Assembly (NCBI GenBank): GCA_946887155.1
Contig: CAMPKM010000144.1
Span: forward strand, 1-7,184
Direction of reading: 5' to 3'
Length of the DNA stretch: 7,184 bases
Origin: an uncultured Gemmatimonadota bacterium
Lineage (GTDB): Bacteria > Gemmatimonadota > Gemmatimonadetes > Gemmatimonadales > Gemmatimonadaceae
Both the position numbers and the translations under genes were made by a program. Of this stretch, positions 1 to 6,625 are shown piece after piece (within the stretch, counting starts at the first letter, position 1; each line of letters begins with the position of its first letter). A model generated the notes under the pieces. It did not search any database, was not told the origin of the DNA, and worked only from the letters and a program-made list of their open reading frames with translations.

Positions 1-224
1 GCAACGTGGTGTACATCGATCACGGCGGCGGACTGTCGAGCGCCTATCTGCACCTGTCGGAGCAACTGGTCGCCGCCGGCGACACCGTGTCGCGCGGGCA
101 GACCATTGGCCGCGTCGGCGCCACCGGGCGGGTGACGGGGCCGCACCTGCACCTCATCGTTCGGTATGGCGGCGTCACCGTCGATCCGCTTTCGCTTTTT
201 GCGCTCGCTGGCGAAGCGAAGTGA
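1..224 (+). CDS. M23 (LytM-type) metallopeptidase, C-terminal fragment
   Basis: This is the 3' end of a gene that begins before the window; the reading frame is open to the left edge, so the GTG at 6 is not a credible start. The visible 73 residues form the second half of an M23 zinc endopeptidase fold, which in this family cleaves peptide cross-links in peptidoglycan, usually outside the cytoplasmic membrane. Visible landmarks are the strand D-H-G-G-G followed by A-Y-L-H-L (catalytic-type His at 51-53), the lysostaphin-like G-D-x-V-x-x-G-Q-x-I-G turn, and G-P-H-L-H-L, whose two histidines (144-152) include a zinc ligand. The other zinc ligands (HxxxD) would lie upstream, outside the window, so completeness and activity cannot be judged. 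The protein ends soon after the domain, as is usual when M23 is C-terminal. It converges on the minus-strand hydrolase gene. Confidence 0.87.
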   Translation, partial: NVVYIDHGGGLSSAYLHLSEQLVAAGDTVSRGQTIGRVGATGRVTGPHLHLIVRYGGVTVDPLSLFALAGEAK

Positions 225-276
225 GGCCGCGACCTTTGACCCGTCTCATCGGCCTGCTGCGCTACAGGCTTCTTTC

Positions 277-300
277 ACGCGGCTGCGCGGTCACCCGCGT
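277..300. terminator. possible stem-loop between convergent genes
   Basis: Perfect 6-bp arms ACGCGG (277-282) and CCGCGT (295-300) enclose a 12-nt loop in the 114-bp gap between two convergent genes. The position suits a bidirectional terminator, but neither side has a convincing T-run, so this is a weak call. I see nothing else in 225-338. Confidence 0.25.
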
Positions 301-338
301 TTCACGGCCCTGCCGGCCCGGATGAACCTCGCCTGAAT

Positions 339-1154
339 TCACGACGACGATTCCCGGTAGCGCTCCGGTGCATAACGACGCGCCAGGGTACCGTTCGCTG
401 CCTCGAGGTCAATCGCGTGCACGAGGACGCCTTCCTCGCCATACGGCAGGTGGCCCACGCAGGTTCCCTGGGGATCGATGATGCTCGTCGCCGCTTCCTG
501 GAACCGGAGCGCGTAGTTGACGCTGGCGAACCAGATGCCGTTCTCGATGCTGCGCAGCATCATCGCTTTCTCGTAATACGGACTGCCTGACGCGCCCCAC
601 TCGGTGAGCGCCGCGCCGGTCGTTTCGTGGCCGGTGTGTTGTGGATGAAAGACGACCTTCGCGCCGCGCATGGCGGCGAAACGCACGGTCTCGGGATACC
701 GCCATCCTTCGTGACAGGTGACGACACCGAACGTGACACCGTTCACCTCGAAGACCCGGCGCGTCTCCCCGGGCACATAGAACTGGTCCTCGGTGGGGTC
801 GAGCTGGTTCTTCGACTGCGTGCCCTGCACCGTTCCATCGGCATTGATCACCGTCGCCAGAATCTGGCGTCCCGGCGGAGCGATCCACTCGTGGCTGAGG
901 ATGACGGCGACCTGATGCCTCCTCGCCGATTGCCTGACGCCGTCGACGGCGTGCTGCTGCGTGCCCTCGTCCCACGGCAACACATCGAAGTCCTGTCCGC
1001 GCAGGCCCGGCAGGTACGCTTCGGGAAAGCAGACGATGGCCGCGCCCTTCGCGCTCGCTTCGGCCACCAGCCGGTCGATCGAGTCGAGTCCATGCTGGAG
1101 CGACGACGGCACCCGCGGCGACGCCAGCGCGATCGTCAGCGTACTGGTGATCAC
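339..1154 (-). CDS. carbon-nitrogen hydrolase (nitrilase superfamily)
   Basis: A 271-residue cytoplasmic-type enzyme of the nitrilase superfamily, which hydrolyses non-peptide C-N bonds in amides, carbamoyl compounds or nitriles. The catalytic triad is complete: Glu45 in C-F-P-E-A, Lys115 in Q-S-K-N-Q, and nucleophile Cys147 in V-T-C-H-E-G-W-R-Y-P-E. The late motif R-S-I-E-N-G-I-W-F-A-S-V-N (201-213) is also typical, and the length is normal for a single-domain member. The residues after Cys147 (H-E-G-W) do not match the signatures I know for omega-amidase, N-carbamoylputrescine amidase or beta-ureidopropionase, so no substrate is assigned. The start is GTG at 1154, whose first four bases GTGA contain the stop of the preceding gene, suggesting translational coupling. 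I see only a weak Shine-Dalgarno. There is no signal peptide. Confidence 0.9.
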   Translation of the reverse strand: MITSTLTIALASPRVPSSLQHGLDSIDRLVAEASAKGAAIVCFPEAYLPGLRGQDFDVLPWDEGTQQHAVDGVRQSARRHQVAVILSHEWIAPPGRQILATVINADGTVQGTQSKNQLDPTEDQFYVPGETRRVFEVNGVTFGVVTCHEGWRYPETVRFAAMRGAKVVFHPQHTGHETTGAALTEWGASGSPYYEKAMMLRSIENGIWFASVNYALRFQEAATSIIDPQGTCVGHLPYGEEGVLVHAIDLEAANGTLARRYAPERYRESSS

Positions 1155-1660
1155 GGAGTGATCCGACCCGTGCGGCGAAATTCGTGAACGTACGCGGTGA
1201 GTTCCGTAAACCCGCGTACGCCATAGAGCGCAACCGAGCGAGCAGTGGTGTCAGTGAAGAAATAGCCGATATCGGAGCTGTCCGCGTTTCGCGAGAATCT
1301 CCAGCGTCGTGGCCCGGATCTCAGCCAGAGCGTATCTCCACCGCGATAGTGTACCGTCGCACCGGCCGTGATCAGTGAATCCATCGCGGTCCCGATGTGA
1401 TACGCAAAGTCATCGAGCGCCGCCGCAAGGTCCTGGTCCTTCTCGAGCTGCTCGTTCGTGGCGATCGGGTAGAAGCCGATCATCGTCACCCCCGAGACGT
1501 CTACCCACGCCGACTCGGCAACGGCCGCGAAACCGGAATCAATAACCGGCACGCGGCCGGTATCCGCCGTTGGCGCGCGATCCGCGGCTGTCGGGGTGCA
1601 CGCAACGAATGCCGCGACCACGGTACCAGCGATGCGCAGTCCCTTCCACGAGTTGCTCAT
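1151..1660 (-). CDS. putative lipoprotein of unknown function
   Basis: A 169-residue protein that I do not recognise. Its N-terminus looks like a lipoprotein signal: a short charged start (Lys6, Arg9), a hydrophobic stretch at about 10-20, and F-V-A-C with candidate lipidated Cys21; Phe at -3 makes the lipobox non-ideal. A Thr/Ala/Asp-rich linker (22-35) follows, typical of exported proteins. The mature part (about 50-160) mixes predicted strands with one acidic amphipathic helix (about 72-98, around the D-L-A-A-A-L-D-D-F segment), then W-L-R-S-G-P-R-R-W-R-F and G-Y-F-F-T-D segments. It likely acts at the periplasmic face of a membrane. It lies 44 nt after the permease stop with no clear hairpin between, and overlaps the hydrolase start by 4 nt, so it may belong to the padR-permease unit. 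The ATG at 1660 has a GAGG only 1 nt away, which is poor spacing. Confidence 0.72.
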   Translation of the reverse strand: MSNSWKGLRIAGTVVAAFVACTPTAADRAPTADTGRVPVIDSGFAAVAESAWVDVSGVTMIGFYPIATNEQLEKDQDLAAALDDFAYHIGTAMDSLITAGATVHYRGGDTLWLRSGPRRWRFSRNADSSDIGYFFTDTTARSVALYGVRGFTELTAYVHEFRRTGRITP

Positions 1661-1704
1661 GCCTCAGGAAGGTAATCCGGCGGGGGCGCGCAGACCTCGT
1701 GTCG

Positions 1705-4374
1705 TTACTCCTCGCGCATGACCTCCACCGGCTGAACGCGCGTGGCCCGGCGGGCCGGGATGAGGGTGGCGGCAATCGCCGCCGCGATCAGCAGAAGCGG
1801 CGACAGGGCGAAGGTGCCGGGATCGCGCACGTCGATGCCGTACACGAGGCCGGACATGACCCGGGACGCCAGCCAGGCGACGATCCCGCCGGCAGCGACC
1901 CCGATGCCGATGACCAGCATCATCTCGCTCGAGACGTGGCGCAGCAGGTCGCTTCGTGTGGCGCCGAGGGCGGCGCGAATCCCGAACTCGCGCATCCGTT
2001 GGGCGACGGCATTGGAGGTCACCGCGTACACACCTAACGCGGCAATGACCAGCGCCAGCGCGCCGAAGAGCGTGATCAGCATCGTATTCGCCTTCCGCGC
2101 CGCCATCGACGCCCCGACGACTTCGTCCATCGAACGGATGTTGTAGACGGCCTGGCTCGGGTCCACGTCGCGGACGGCCCGGGTCATTCCTTCCAGCAGT
2201 GCCGCCACTGGCCCGGTGCCCCTGACCACCAGCGCCAGGTTAGCGCCGAGGCTGGACTTCGCCGGGAAGTACATCTGGGGTCCCGGATCGCGTTCCAGGC
2301 CGCCCTCACGGACGTCGGCAACGACGCCGATGACGGCAATCGGCGGCCCGTCGCCGCCGAACAGGAACGTGCGGCCGATCGGGTCGGTGGTCGGCCAGTA
2401 GGTCTTTGCCATGGCTTCACTGATCAGGGCCACGGGCCTGGCGCTATCACCGTCGGCTTCCGTGAATCCCCGGCCGCGGCGTACAGCGATGCCTAACGCT
2501 TCGAGATAGCCGTCGGAAGCAATGAGGTAGCGCGGGAAGACCTCCTTTGCTTCTGGCGGCGCGCCATCTACCGTCACCGAGATGCCGATGCCACCGCTTC
2601 CACGCAGTGGCAGGTCGTTGACGACGCCGGCCGCGCTCACGCCCGGCAAGCGACGGACGTTGGCCAGAATGTCGTCGACACGCGCCACGCGCGCGGCGGC
2701 GCCTGTCCCGGACACGAAGCTGAGCTCCAGCGTAGCGACCTGCTCGGGACGCATTCCGGTATCGGTGGCGACCAGTCGCTCGAAGGACCGCAACATGAGC
2801 CCGGCCCCCACCAGCAGAACGCCAGCGAGCGCCAGTTCGGAGGCGACGAGGATGCGTTGTCCCCGCCGCGCACCGCGGGCGCTCGCGCCATGGCCCCCGC
2901 CGGACTTGATGGCCACCGATGCCTCGCCGCGAGTGACGCCGAACGCCGGCCAGAGACCGAACAGAATACCTGTCGCCACAGCGAGCAGCGCGCCAAACGT
3001 GAAGACCCGCCAGTCGAGCTGGACCGGCGTGACACCAGCCAGGCTGGCGGGCATGAGCGTGCGAAGGACGCCTAACGTGATTGGCGCGATGGCAATCCCG
3101 ATTGCCGCGCCACCCACCGACAGCATGATGCTTTCGGCCAGCAACTGGTTCAGCAGCCGCCCGCGCGTGGCGCCCAGAACGGAACGAAGCGCCAGCTCCC
3201 GCGCCCGCGACGCGCCGTAGGAGAGCAGGAGGTTGGTCACGTTGGCGCAGGCGATGAGCAGCAGCAGTCCGGTGACGCCGAAGAGCACGAGCAGTGCTGT
3301 CCGCCGGTCGCCCACCAGCTTGTCGCGTAACGGTTCCGCGGCACCCTCGGCCTGAATGATCCGGAGGTTCTCGTCACTGGAGAGCCGCTGGCCGGGAGTG
3401 CGCGGCATGGTCGACGTTATGCGCGCCCACCCTTCCTGTAGTCGTGCTTCCGCCGTCGCGGCGGTCACGCCGAAGGCACGCCGCGCAATGACCGTCGACG
3501 GCAGGTAGCCGCGGAACGCCTCGAACGTGCGGCCGGAAATGGGAATGTTGAGCGGAATCCAGAGGTCGCTCTGGTTCGGGAACGAGAAGTCCCGGGGCAT
3601 GACGCCGATGATTTCGTATTGCCTGGTATTGAGCGGCAGCAGCGTGCCGAGCACCTCGCCGCCGCCAAAACGCTCCTGCCAGAGCTGCCACGACAGGACG
3701 ACGACGTCCGGCGCCTCGACGCCCCCGTCGGCGGGACCGATCGCCCGGCCGTGGAGGGGACGAACGCCTAACGTGGTGAAGAAATCGCCGGACACGACGC
3801 CGGCGTTCACGCGTTGCGGCCGCTCGGCCGACACCAGGTTCAGGCCACCCGCGGCATATACGGCCACGTGGGAAAAGACATCCTTCATGTCCTTGACGTG
3901 GTCGATGTCGAAGGGACGGACCTGCGGCTCGTTTCCCCACCGGAACGTACTGGGGACGTTGACGCGCTGCAGGGTCACCAGTTCATCCGCGCGCATGAAG
4001 GGCAACGGCCGCAGGAATGCCGCGTCGATCGCACTGAACATGGCGGTCGTCGCACCGATGCCGAGCGCGAGGATCGAGACGACCGAAGCGGTGAACCAGC
4101 CGTGTTGTCGCAGACGGCGCGCGCCGTAGCGGATGTCCTGCGTGATCGCATCGAGCCGGATCCAGCCCCAGGCGTCGCGTCCCTGTTCGGTGCGCGGCAG
4201 GGTGCGGCCGAATCGGCGCGAGGCCTCGCTGCGCGCCGCGCGTTCGCCGACGCCGTCGCGTATGAGCGCTTCGGCGCGCAGGTCGCGGTGCAGTTGCATC
4301 TCGTCCTCGAGCTCGCGGGTGGCGCGCTCCCGGAACAGGAAGAACTGCAGCCGTCGCCAGATCGTTCCGAGCAT
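1705..4374 (-). CDS. ADOP-type duplicated orphan ABC permease (FtsX/MacB family)
   Basis: An 889-residue inner-membrane protein made of two FtsX/MacB-type permease halves, matching the ADOP family, whose members occur without their own ATPase gene; none is in this window. Residues 1-90 are a soluble charged prefix (the 'permease prefix domain'). Half one has TM1 at about 94-118, a MacB-like periplasmic domain at about 120-340, and TM2-TM4 at about 358-480. A Gly/Arg-rich linker (490-506) leads to half two: a TM at 507-530, a second periplasmic domain to about 755, and three TMs to 874. The duplication shows in the post-TM loops: R-E-L-A-L-R-S-V-L-G-A-T-R (392-404) and R-E-F-G-I-R-A-A-L-G-A-T-R (795-807). 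By analogy with MacB/LolCDE it may transmit mechanical force to the periplasm, but its substrate is unknown. The ATG at 4374 is chosen over upstream starts because it has AGGAG 7 nt away and lies 2 nt after padR. Confidence 0.93.
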   Translation of the reverse strand: MLGTIWRRLQFFLFRERATRELEDEMQLHRDLRAEALIRDGVGERAARSEASRRFGRTLPRTEQGRDAWGWIRLDAITQDIRYGARRLRQHGWFTASVVSILALGIGATTAMFSAIDAAFLRPLPFMRADELVTLQRVNVPSTFRWGNEPQVRPFDIDHVKDMKDVFSHVAVYAAGGLNLVSAERPQRVNAGVVSGDFFTTLGVRPLHGRAIGPADGGVEAPDVVVLSWQLWQERFGGGEVLGTLLPLNTRQYEIIGVMPRDFSFPNQSDLWIPLNIPISGRTFEAFRGYLPSTVIARRAFGVTAATAEARLQEGWARITSTMPRTPGQRLSSDENLRIIQAEGAAEPLRDKLVGDRRTALLVLFGVTGLLLLIACANVTNLLLSYGASRARELALRSVLGATRGRLLNQLLAESIMLSVGGAAIGIAIAPITLGVLRTLMPASLAGVTPVQLDWRVFTFGALLAVATGILFGLWPAFGVTRGEASVAIKSGGGHGASARGARRGQRILVASELALAGVLLVGAGLMLRSFERLVATDTGMRPEQVATLELSFVSGTGAAARVARVDDILANVRRLPGVSAAGVVNDLPLRGSGGIGISVTVDGAPPEAKEVFPRYLIASDGYLEALGIAVRRGRGFTEADGDSARPVALISEAMAKTYWPTTDPIGRTFLFGGDGPPIAVIGVVADVREGGLERDPGPQMYFPAKSSLGANLALVVRGTGPVAALLEGMTRAVRDVDPSQAVYNIRSMDEVVGASMAARKANTMLITLFGALALVIAALGVYAVTSNAVAQRMREFGIRAALGATRSDLLRHVSSEMMLVIGIGVAAGGIVAWLASRVMSGLVYGIDVRDPGTFALSPLLLIAAAIAATLIPARRATRVQPVEVMREE

Positions 4375-4376
4375 CG

Positions 4377-4727
4377 TCAGGCTCCTGCCGGTGAGAGGTC
4401 GAGAATGGCGGCGATGGCGCGTAAAACCCGGGCGTATGACTGCAGCGATCGCTCCAGGTGCCTGTGCCCCGCCCGCGTGACGCGGTAGTACCGGGCGCGC
4501 CGGTTGTCGGCGGTTCTGCCCCAGGTGCCCGAGATCCATCCCTGGACCAGCATCCGTTGCAGCGCCGGGTAGAGGGAGCCTTCCTCCACCACGAAGACGC
4601 CGCCTGACGTTCCATCGATGGCTTCCGCGATCTGGAAGCCGTGCAGTTCGTCACCGCTGCGCGCGAGAGTCCTGAGGATCAGCATGTCGAGCGTGCCGGG
4701 CGGGATTTCTTCGCGAACGGTGGTCAT
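4377..4727 (-). CDS. PadR-family transcriptional repressor
   Basis: A 116-residue winged-helix regulator of the short PadR class, the size of the acidobacterial PadR proteins paired with ADOP permeases. The fold is visible in order: helix 1 from P-G-T-L-D-M-L-I-L (10-18), helix 2 around H-G-F-Q-I-A-E-A-I (29-37), recognition helix E-E-G-S-L-Y-P-A-L-Q-R-M-L (48-60), then the wing ending R-A-R-Y-Y-R-V-T-R-A-G (77-87). A C-terminal helix (90-110) would form the dimer interface. The gene ends 2 nt before the permease ATG, so the two are almost certainly cotranscribed, and the family usually represses its own operon. No Shine-Dalgarno is visible before the ATG; a palindrome sits 5 nt upstream instead. 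The ligand is unknown. Confidence 0.94.
   Translation of the reverse strand: MTTVREEIPPGTLDMLILRTLARSGDELHGFQIAEAIDGTSGGVFVVEEGSLYPALQRMLVQGWISGTWGRTADNRRARYYRVTRAGHRHLERSLQSYARVLRAIAAILDLSPAGA
4382..4386 (-). promoter_or_regulatory. ribosome binding site fixing the permease start
   Basis: Reading the minus strand, AGGAG lies 7 nt upstream of the ATG at 4374, inside the last codons of padR. It is among the best Shine-Dalgarno sequences in the window, and it decides the start against a longer reading that would overlap padR by more than 160 bases. Confidence 0.75.
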
Positions 4728-4732
4728 GGTCG

Positions 4733-4753
4733 TGACATAGTTGTTCTATGTCA
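4733..4753. promoter_or_regulatory. candidate PadR operator (perfect inverted repeat)
   Basis: TGACATAG (4733-4740), spacer TTGTT, CTATGTCA (4746-4753): eight matched bases per arm with 13-bp centre-to-centre spacing. It is AT-rich in a GC-rich region and ends 5 nt from the padR start codon. PadR dimers are known to bind dyads with ATGT/ACAT-type half-sites, and each arm here contains such a core. Binding at this position would block transcription or initiation of translation of padR and the genes behind it. I could not define -35/-10 boxes with confidence. Confidence 0.62.
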
Positions 4754-4866
4754 GACACGATACGACGGCGGACCGTTGCCTGCCACCAGGTGGAAGTGTG
4801 CCGCGGTGAAACGGTAGCGCACCCTGACACGGTGAACCCCCAGCCTCCGCCCTCCGTAGTCAGCCC

Positions 4867-4972
4867 AACGTCAATAGCCAGAGACTCGCGTCTTCCCCGA
4901 ACCGCCCCGACAAATCCGCGTCAGTCATTCGCGGAGACTCGCAGTTCCCATCAGTTGACGTTACCGCGTCAA
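4867..4972. repeat. cluster of short direct and inverted repeats in the gene-free spacer
   Basis: The 286-bp gap 4728-5013 holds no credible gene. It contains direct repeats GAGACTCGC (4881-4889 and 4934-4942) and CCGCGTCA (4916-4923 and 4964-4971), an 8-bp inverted pair AACGTCAA (4867-4874) and TTGACGTT (4955-4962), and a small hairpin TTGACG/CGTCAA (4955-4960, 4967-4972). This looks like a degraded tandem unit of about 50 bp. The hairpin is downstream of the exchanger gene but has no T-run, so it is a doubtful terminator. Confidence 0.45.
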
Positions 4973-5013
4973 TCCTCAGTACTCCGAGCCATCCGGATCC
5001 GCTACAACTGAAT

Positions 5014-6081
5014 TCACCGGACGAAATAGAATGCGAGACCGAGGACCGCGTAGACCGCGAGCAGCAACACTCCCTCGAACCAGGTCGTCTCACCATCATG
5101 GGCAATCGCGTCGATCGCGAAGGACACCCCGGCAATGGCGACCAGCTCCAGCGGATTCGCGAACACGAGGTTCATGGGGGTCCCCATGATGTACGACGCG
5201 ATTACCAGCAACGGCGCCACCAGCAGCGCGATCTGGATCGTGGAGCCCACCGTTATGGACATCACCAGCCCCATTCGATCCTTCCGTGCGAAGTAAACGG
5301 CGGAGATGTACTCGGCGGCATTGCCAACCACGGCAAGCACGGTGACGCCGAGAAAGAACGGTGTCAGGCCGAGACCTTCAGCCGTCTGCTCGAGACTCCC
5401 GGAGACCAGCTCCGCCTGAACCGCCGTGGCAATCGTCGCCACGACCAGCACCGCGACCGCTTTGCGGGCCGACCAGTGCGCCTTGTGCGCGGTCTCATCT
5501 TCCGACGCGCCGGAGAAAACGTTCCGGTGCGTGACCAGCGTGTAGATCAGGTTCGCGACGTACACCGCGATGAGGACGATGCTGACGCCGAGGCTCAGTC
5601 GTTCGTCGAGCACGCTGGCCTCGGCCGGGCTGACGCGGGCGCGCTCGGTCCAGTCGAAGAGGGCCGGCACCAGCAGCGCGATCATCGACAGCATCAACAT
5701 GTTCCCGAGCTGCCCGGCGCTCTCGCGGGAGAACTTCTGCCGTTCCCGTCCCAGACTTCCCACGACGATCGCGAGTCCGAGGCCGAGCAAGCTGTTGCCG
5801 ATGATGGCGCCGGTGATCTGGGCCTTCACGACGTCGGCGTGCCCAGCCTTCAGGACAAATATCGCGATGATGAACTCCGCGGCATTGCCGAACGAGACAT
5901 TCAGCAACCCTCCGAGCGCCGCGCCGACACTGGCCGCAAGTTGCTCAGTCGCGCGTCGTATCCATTCGGCAAGTGGGACGATGCCGATGATCGCGGTGGC
6001 AAATACCCAGGGAGCGGGTGCGTGGACGACATGTTCGAGCGTCAGCGACAGCGGGATGAACAGCAGTAGCAGGTTCAGCAT
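5014..6081 (-). CDS. cax: Ca2+/H+ antiporter, CaCA superfamily (CAX type)
   Basis: A 355-residue integral membrane protein with about 11 hydrophobic segments, the normal size for bacterial CAX exchangers such as Bacillus YfkE. These proteins export Ca2+ in exchange for protons. Both conserved alpha-repeats are present: repeat one has [10 protein letters not shown] (62-71) and repeat two has [10 protein letters not shown] (250-259), so the two ion-coordinating glutamates are Glu69 and Glu257. G-A-I-I-G-N-S-L-L (91-99) and S-I-T-V-G-S-T-I-Q (275-283) are the matching second halves of the repeats. A central loop (about 186-206) with an acidic patch S-E-D-E-T links the two halves. The ATG at 6081 gives a normal N-terminus, although no Shine-Dalgarno is evident. 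The gene lies 47 nt behind the YCII-domain gene on the same strand, so cotranscription is possible. Confidence 0.94.
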   Translation of the reverse strand: MLNLLLLFIPLSLTLEHVVHAPAPWVFATAIIGIVPLAEWIRRATEQLAASVGAALGGLLNVSFGNAAEFIIAIFVLKAGHADVVKAQITGAIIGNSLLGLGLAIVVGSLGRERQKFSRESAGQLGNMLMLSMIALLVPALFDWTERARVSPAEASVLDERLSLGVSIVLIAVYVANLIYTLVTHRNVFSGASEDETAHKAHWSARKAVAVLVVATIATAVQAELVSGSLEQTAEGLGLTPFFLGVTVLAVVGNAAEYISAVYFARKDRMGLVMSITVGSTIQIALLVAPLLVIASYIMGTPMNLVFANPLELVAIAGVSFAIDAIAHDGETTWFEGVLLLAVYAVLGLAFYFVR

Positions 6082-6106
6082 GTCGCCGGATTGGGCATGT
6101 GGAGAG

Positions 6107-6115
6107 GAGACTCGC
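6107..6115 (+). repeat. third copy of the GAGACTCGC motif, upstream of the exchanger gene
   Basis: GAGACTCGC followed directly by TTCCC (6116-6120) lies 25 nt upstream of the exchanger ATG. The same 9-mer, followed after 2-3 nt by TTCCC, occurs twice downstream of that gene (4881 and 4934). On the exchanger transcript it reads GGGAAGCGAGTCTC. Function unknown. Confidence 0.45.
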
Positions 6116-6128
6116 TTCCCGTTACAGG

Positions 6129-6500
6129 CTACTTCGGCGGCTCATAATACTCCATCGGCCGGACCTCCGAGGTTCCTTCGAATCCCGGCCAATGCTGCCG
6201 GTGCAGTTCCATGAACCGCGTCGCGAGGTCGACGGCCTGTTGGCGGTTGGCGACATCGACGATCGCATAGCCGCCGATCAACTCCTTCGCTTCGGTAAAC
6301 GGGCCATCCGTCATCTTCAACTTGCCGCCCTTCAGGTCGAGCCGGGCAGCGTCCGATGTATTGAGGAGACCGCCGGTCGCCTTGAGAATCCCGCTCGAAA
6401 AGGATTCACGGACGAAGCCATCCATCTTGTCGAAAAATCCGGGTGGAGCGGACGTTGCCTTCACATCAGGGCTGTGACTGACGAACATGAGGTACCGCAT
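6129..6500 (-). CDS. YCII/DGPF-domain protein
   Basis: A 123-residue protein of the YCII-related (DGPF) family, a ferredoxin-like alpha/beta fold found in many soil bacteria, often beside ECF sigma factors. It starts M-R-Y-L-M-F-V, the usual first strand, and the central signature [12 protein letters not shown] occupies 62-73, followed by the strand G-G-Y-A-I-V-D-V (77-84) and a helix (86-100). The C-terminus V-R-P-M-E-Y-Y is also typical. The length is standard for a single-domain member, and the protein looks cytoplasmic. The biochemical role of the family is poorly defined, so no reaction is assigned. The start at 6500 is preferred to a reading from 6608 because the family begins with M-R-Y-L-M and a GGAG lies 7 nt upstream. 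No sigma-factor gene accompanies it here; it is followed by the Ca2+/H+ exchanger gene. Confidence 0.91.
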   Translation of the reverse strand: MRYLMFVSHSPDVKATSAPPGFFDKMDGFVRESFSSGILKATGGLLNTSDAARLDLKGGKLKMTDGPFTEAKELIGGYAIVDVANRQQAVDLATRFMELHRQHWPGFEGTSEVRPMEYYEPPK

Positions 6501-6507
6501 CGTTGCT

Positions 6508-6511
6508 CTCC
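6508..6511 (-). promoter_or_regulatory. ribosome binding site fixing the YCII-gene start
   Basis: On the minus strand GGAG stands 7 nt before the ATG at 6500. It supports the 123-residue product over a 159-residue reading whose extra N-terminus resembles no YCII protein. Confidence 0.65.
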
Positions 6512-6528
6512 GTGAGGTGTTCGTTGAG

Positions 6529-6538
6529 TGAACGTTCA
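6529..6538. promoter_or_regulatory. perfect 10-bp palindrome in the divergent spacer
   Basis: TGAACGTTCA lies 28 nt upstream of the YCII-gene ATG, in the 213-bp spacer between divergent genes. TGAAC/GTTCA half-sites resemble operators of several TetR-type regulators, but no regulator gene of that type is in the window, so the assignment is only a suggestion. Confidence 0.35.
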
Positions 6539-6625
6539 GTTGCTCGCTGATACGTCGAACGACACACATCAAAATCGACATCGCTGCAAGTGGCGTAGTA
6601 GCAGGCACTTCCCTGTTCGCAGAAC

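Noticed and set aside
4375..4539. 55-codon N-terminal extension of the permease frame
   Set aside because: It lies wholly inside padR in another frame, and its sequence is unlike the permease prefix domain; the ATG at 4374 has a well-placed AGGAG.
4868..4960. TTGACG hexamers on the minus strand as -35 boxes for padR
   Set aside because: Two exact TTGACG hexamers exist, but neither has a plausible -10 element about 17 nt downstream.
4748..5011. Plus-strand reading frame of 87 codons in the spacer upstream of padR
   Set aside because: It starts inside the padR dyad, has no ribosome site, and its product is rich in Arg, Ser, Pro and Thr with no hydrophobic core or recognisable motif.
5098..6069. 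Long plus-strand frame of 323 codons opposite the exchanger gene
   Set aside because: It is the antisense shadow of a clear membrane-protein gene in GC-rich DNA; the product is dominated by Arg, Asp, Gln, Gly and His with no family features.
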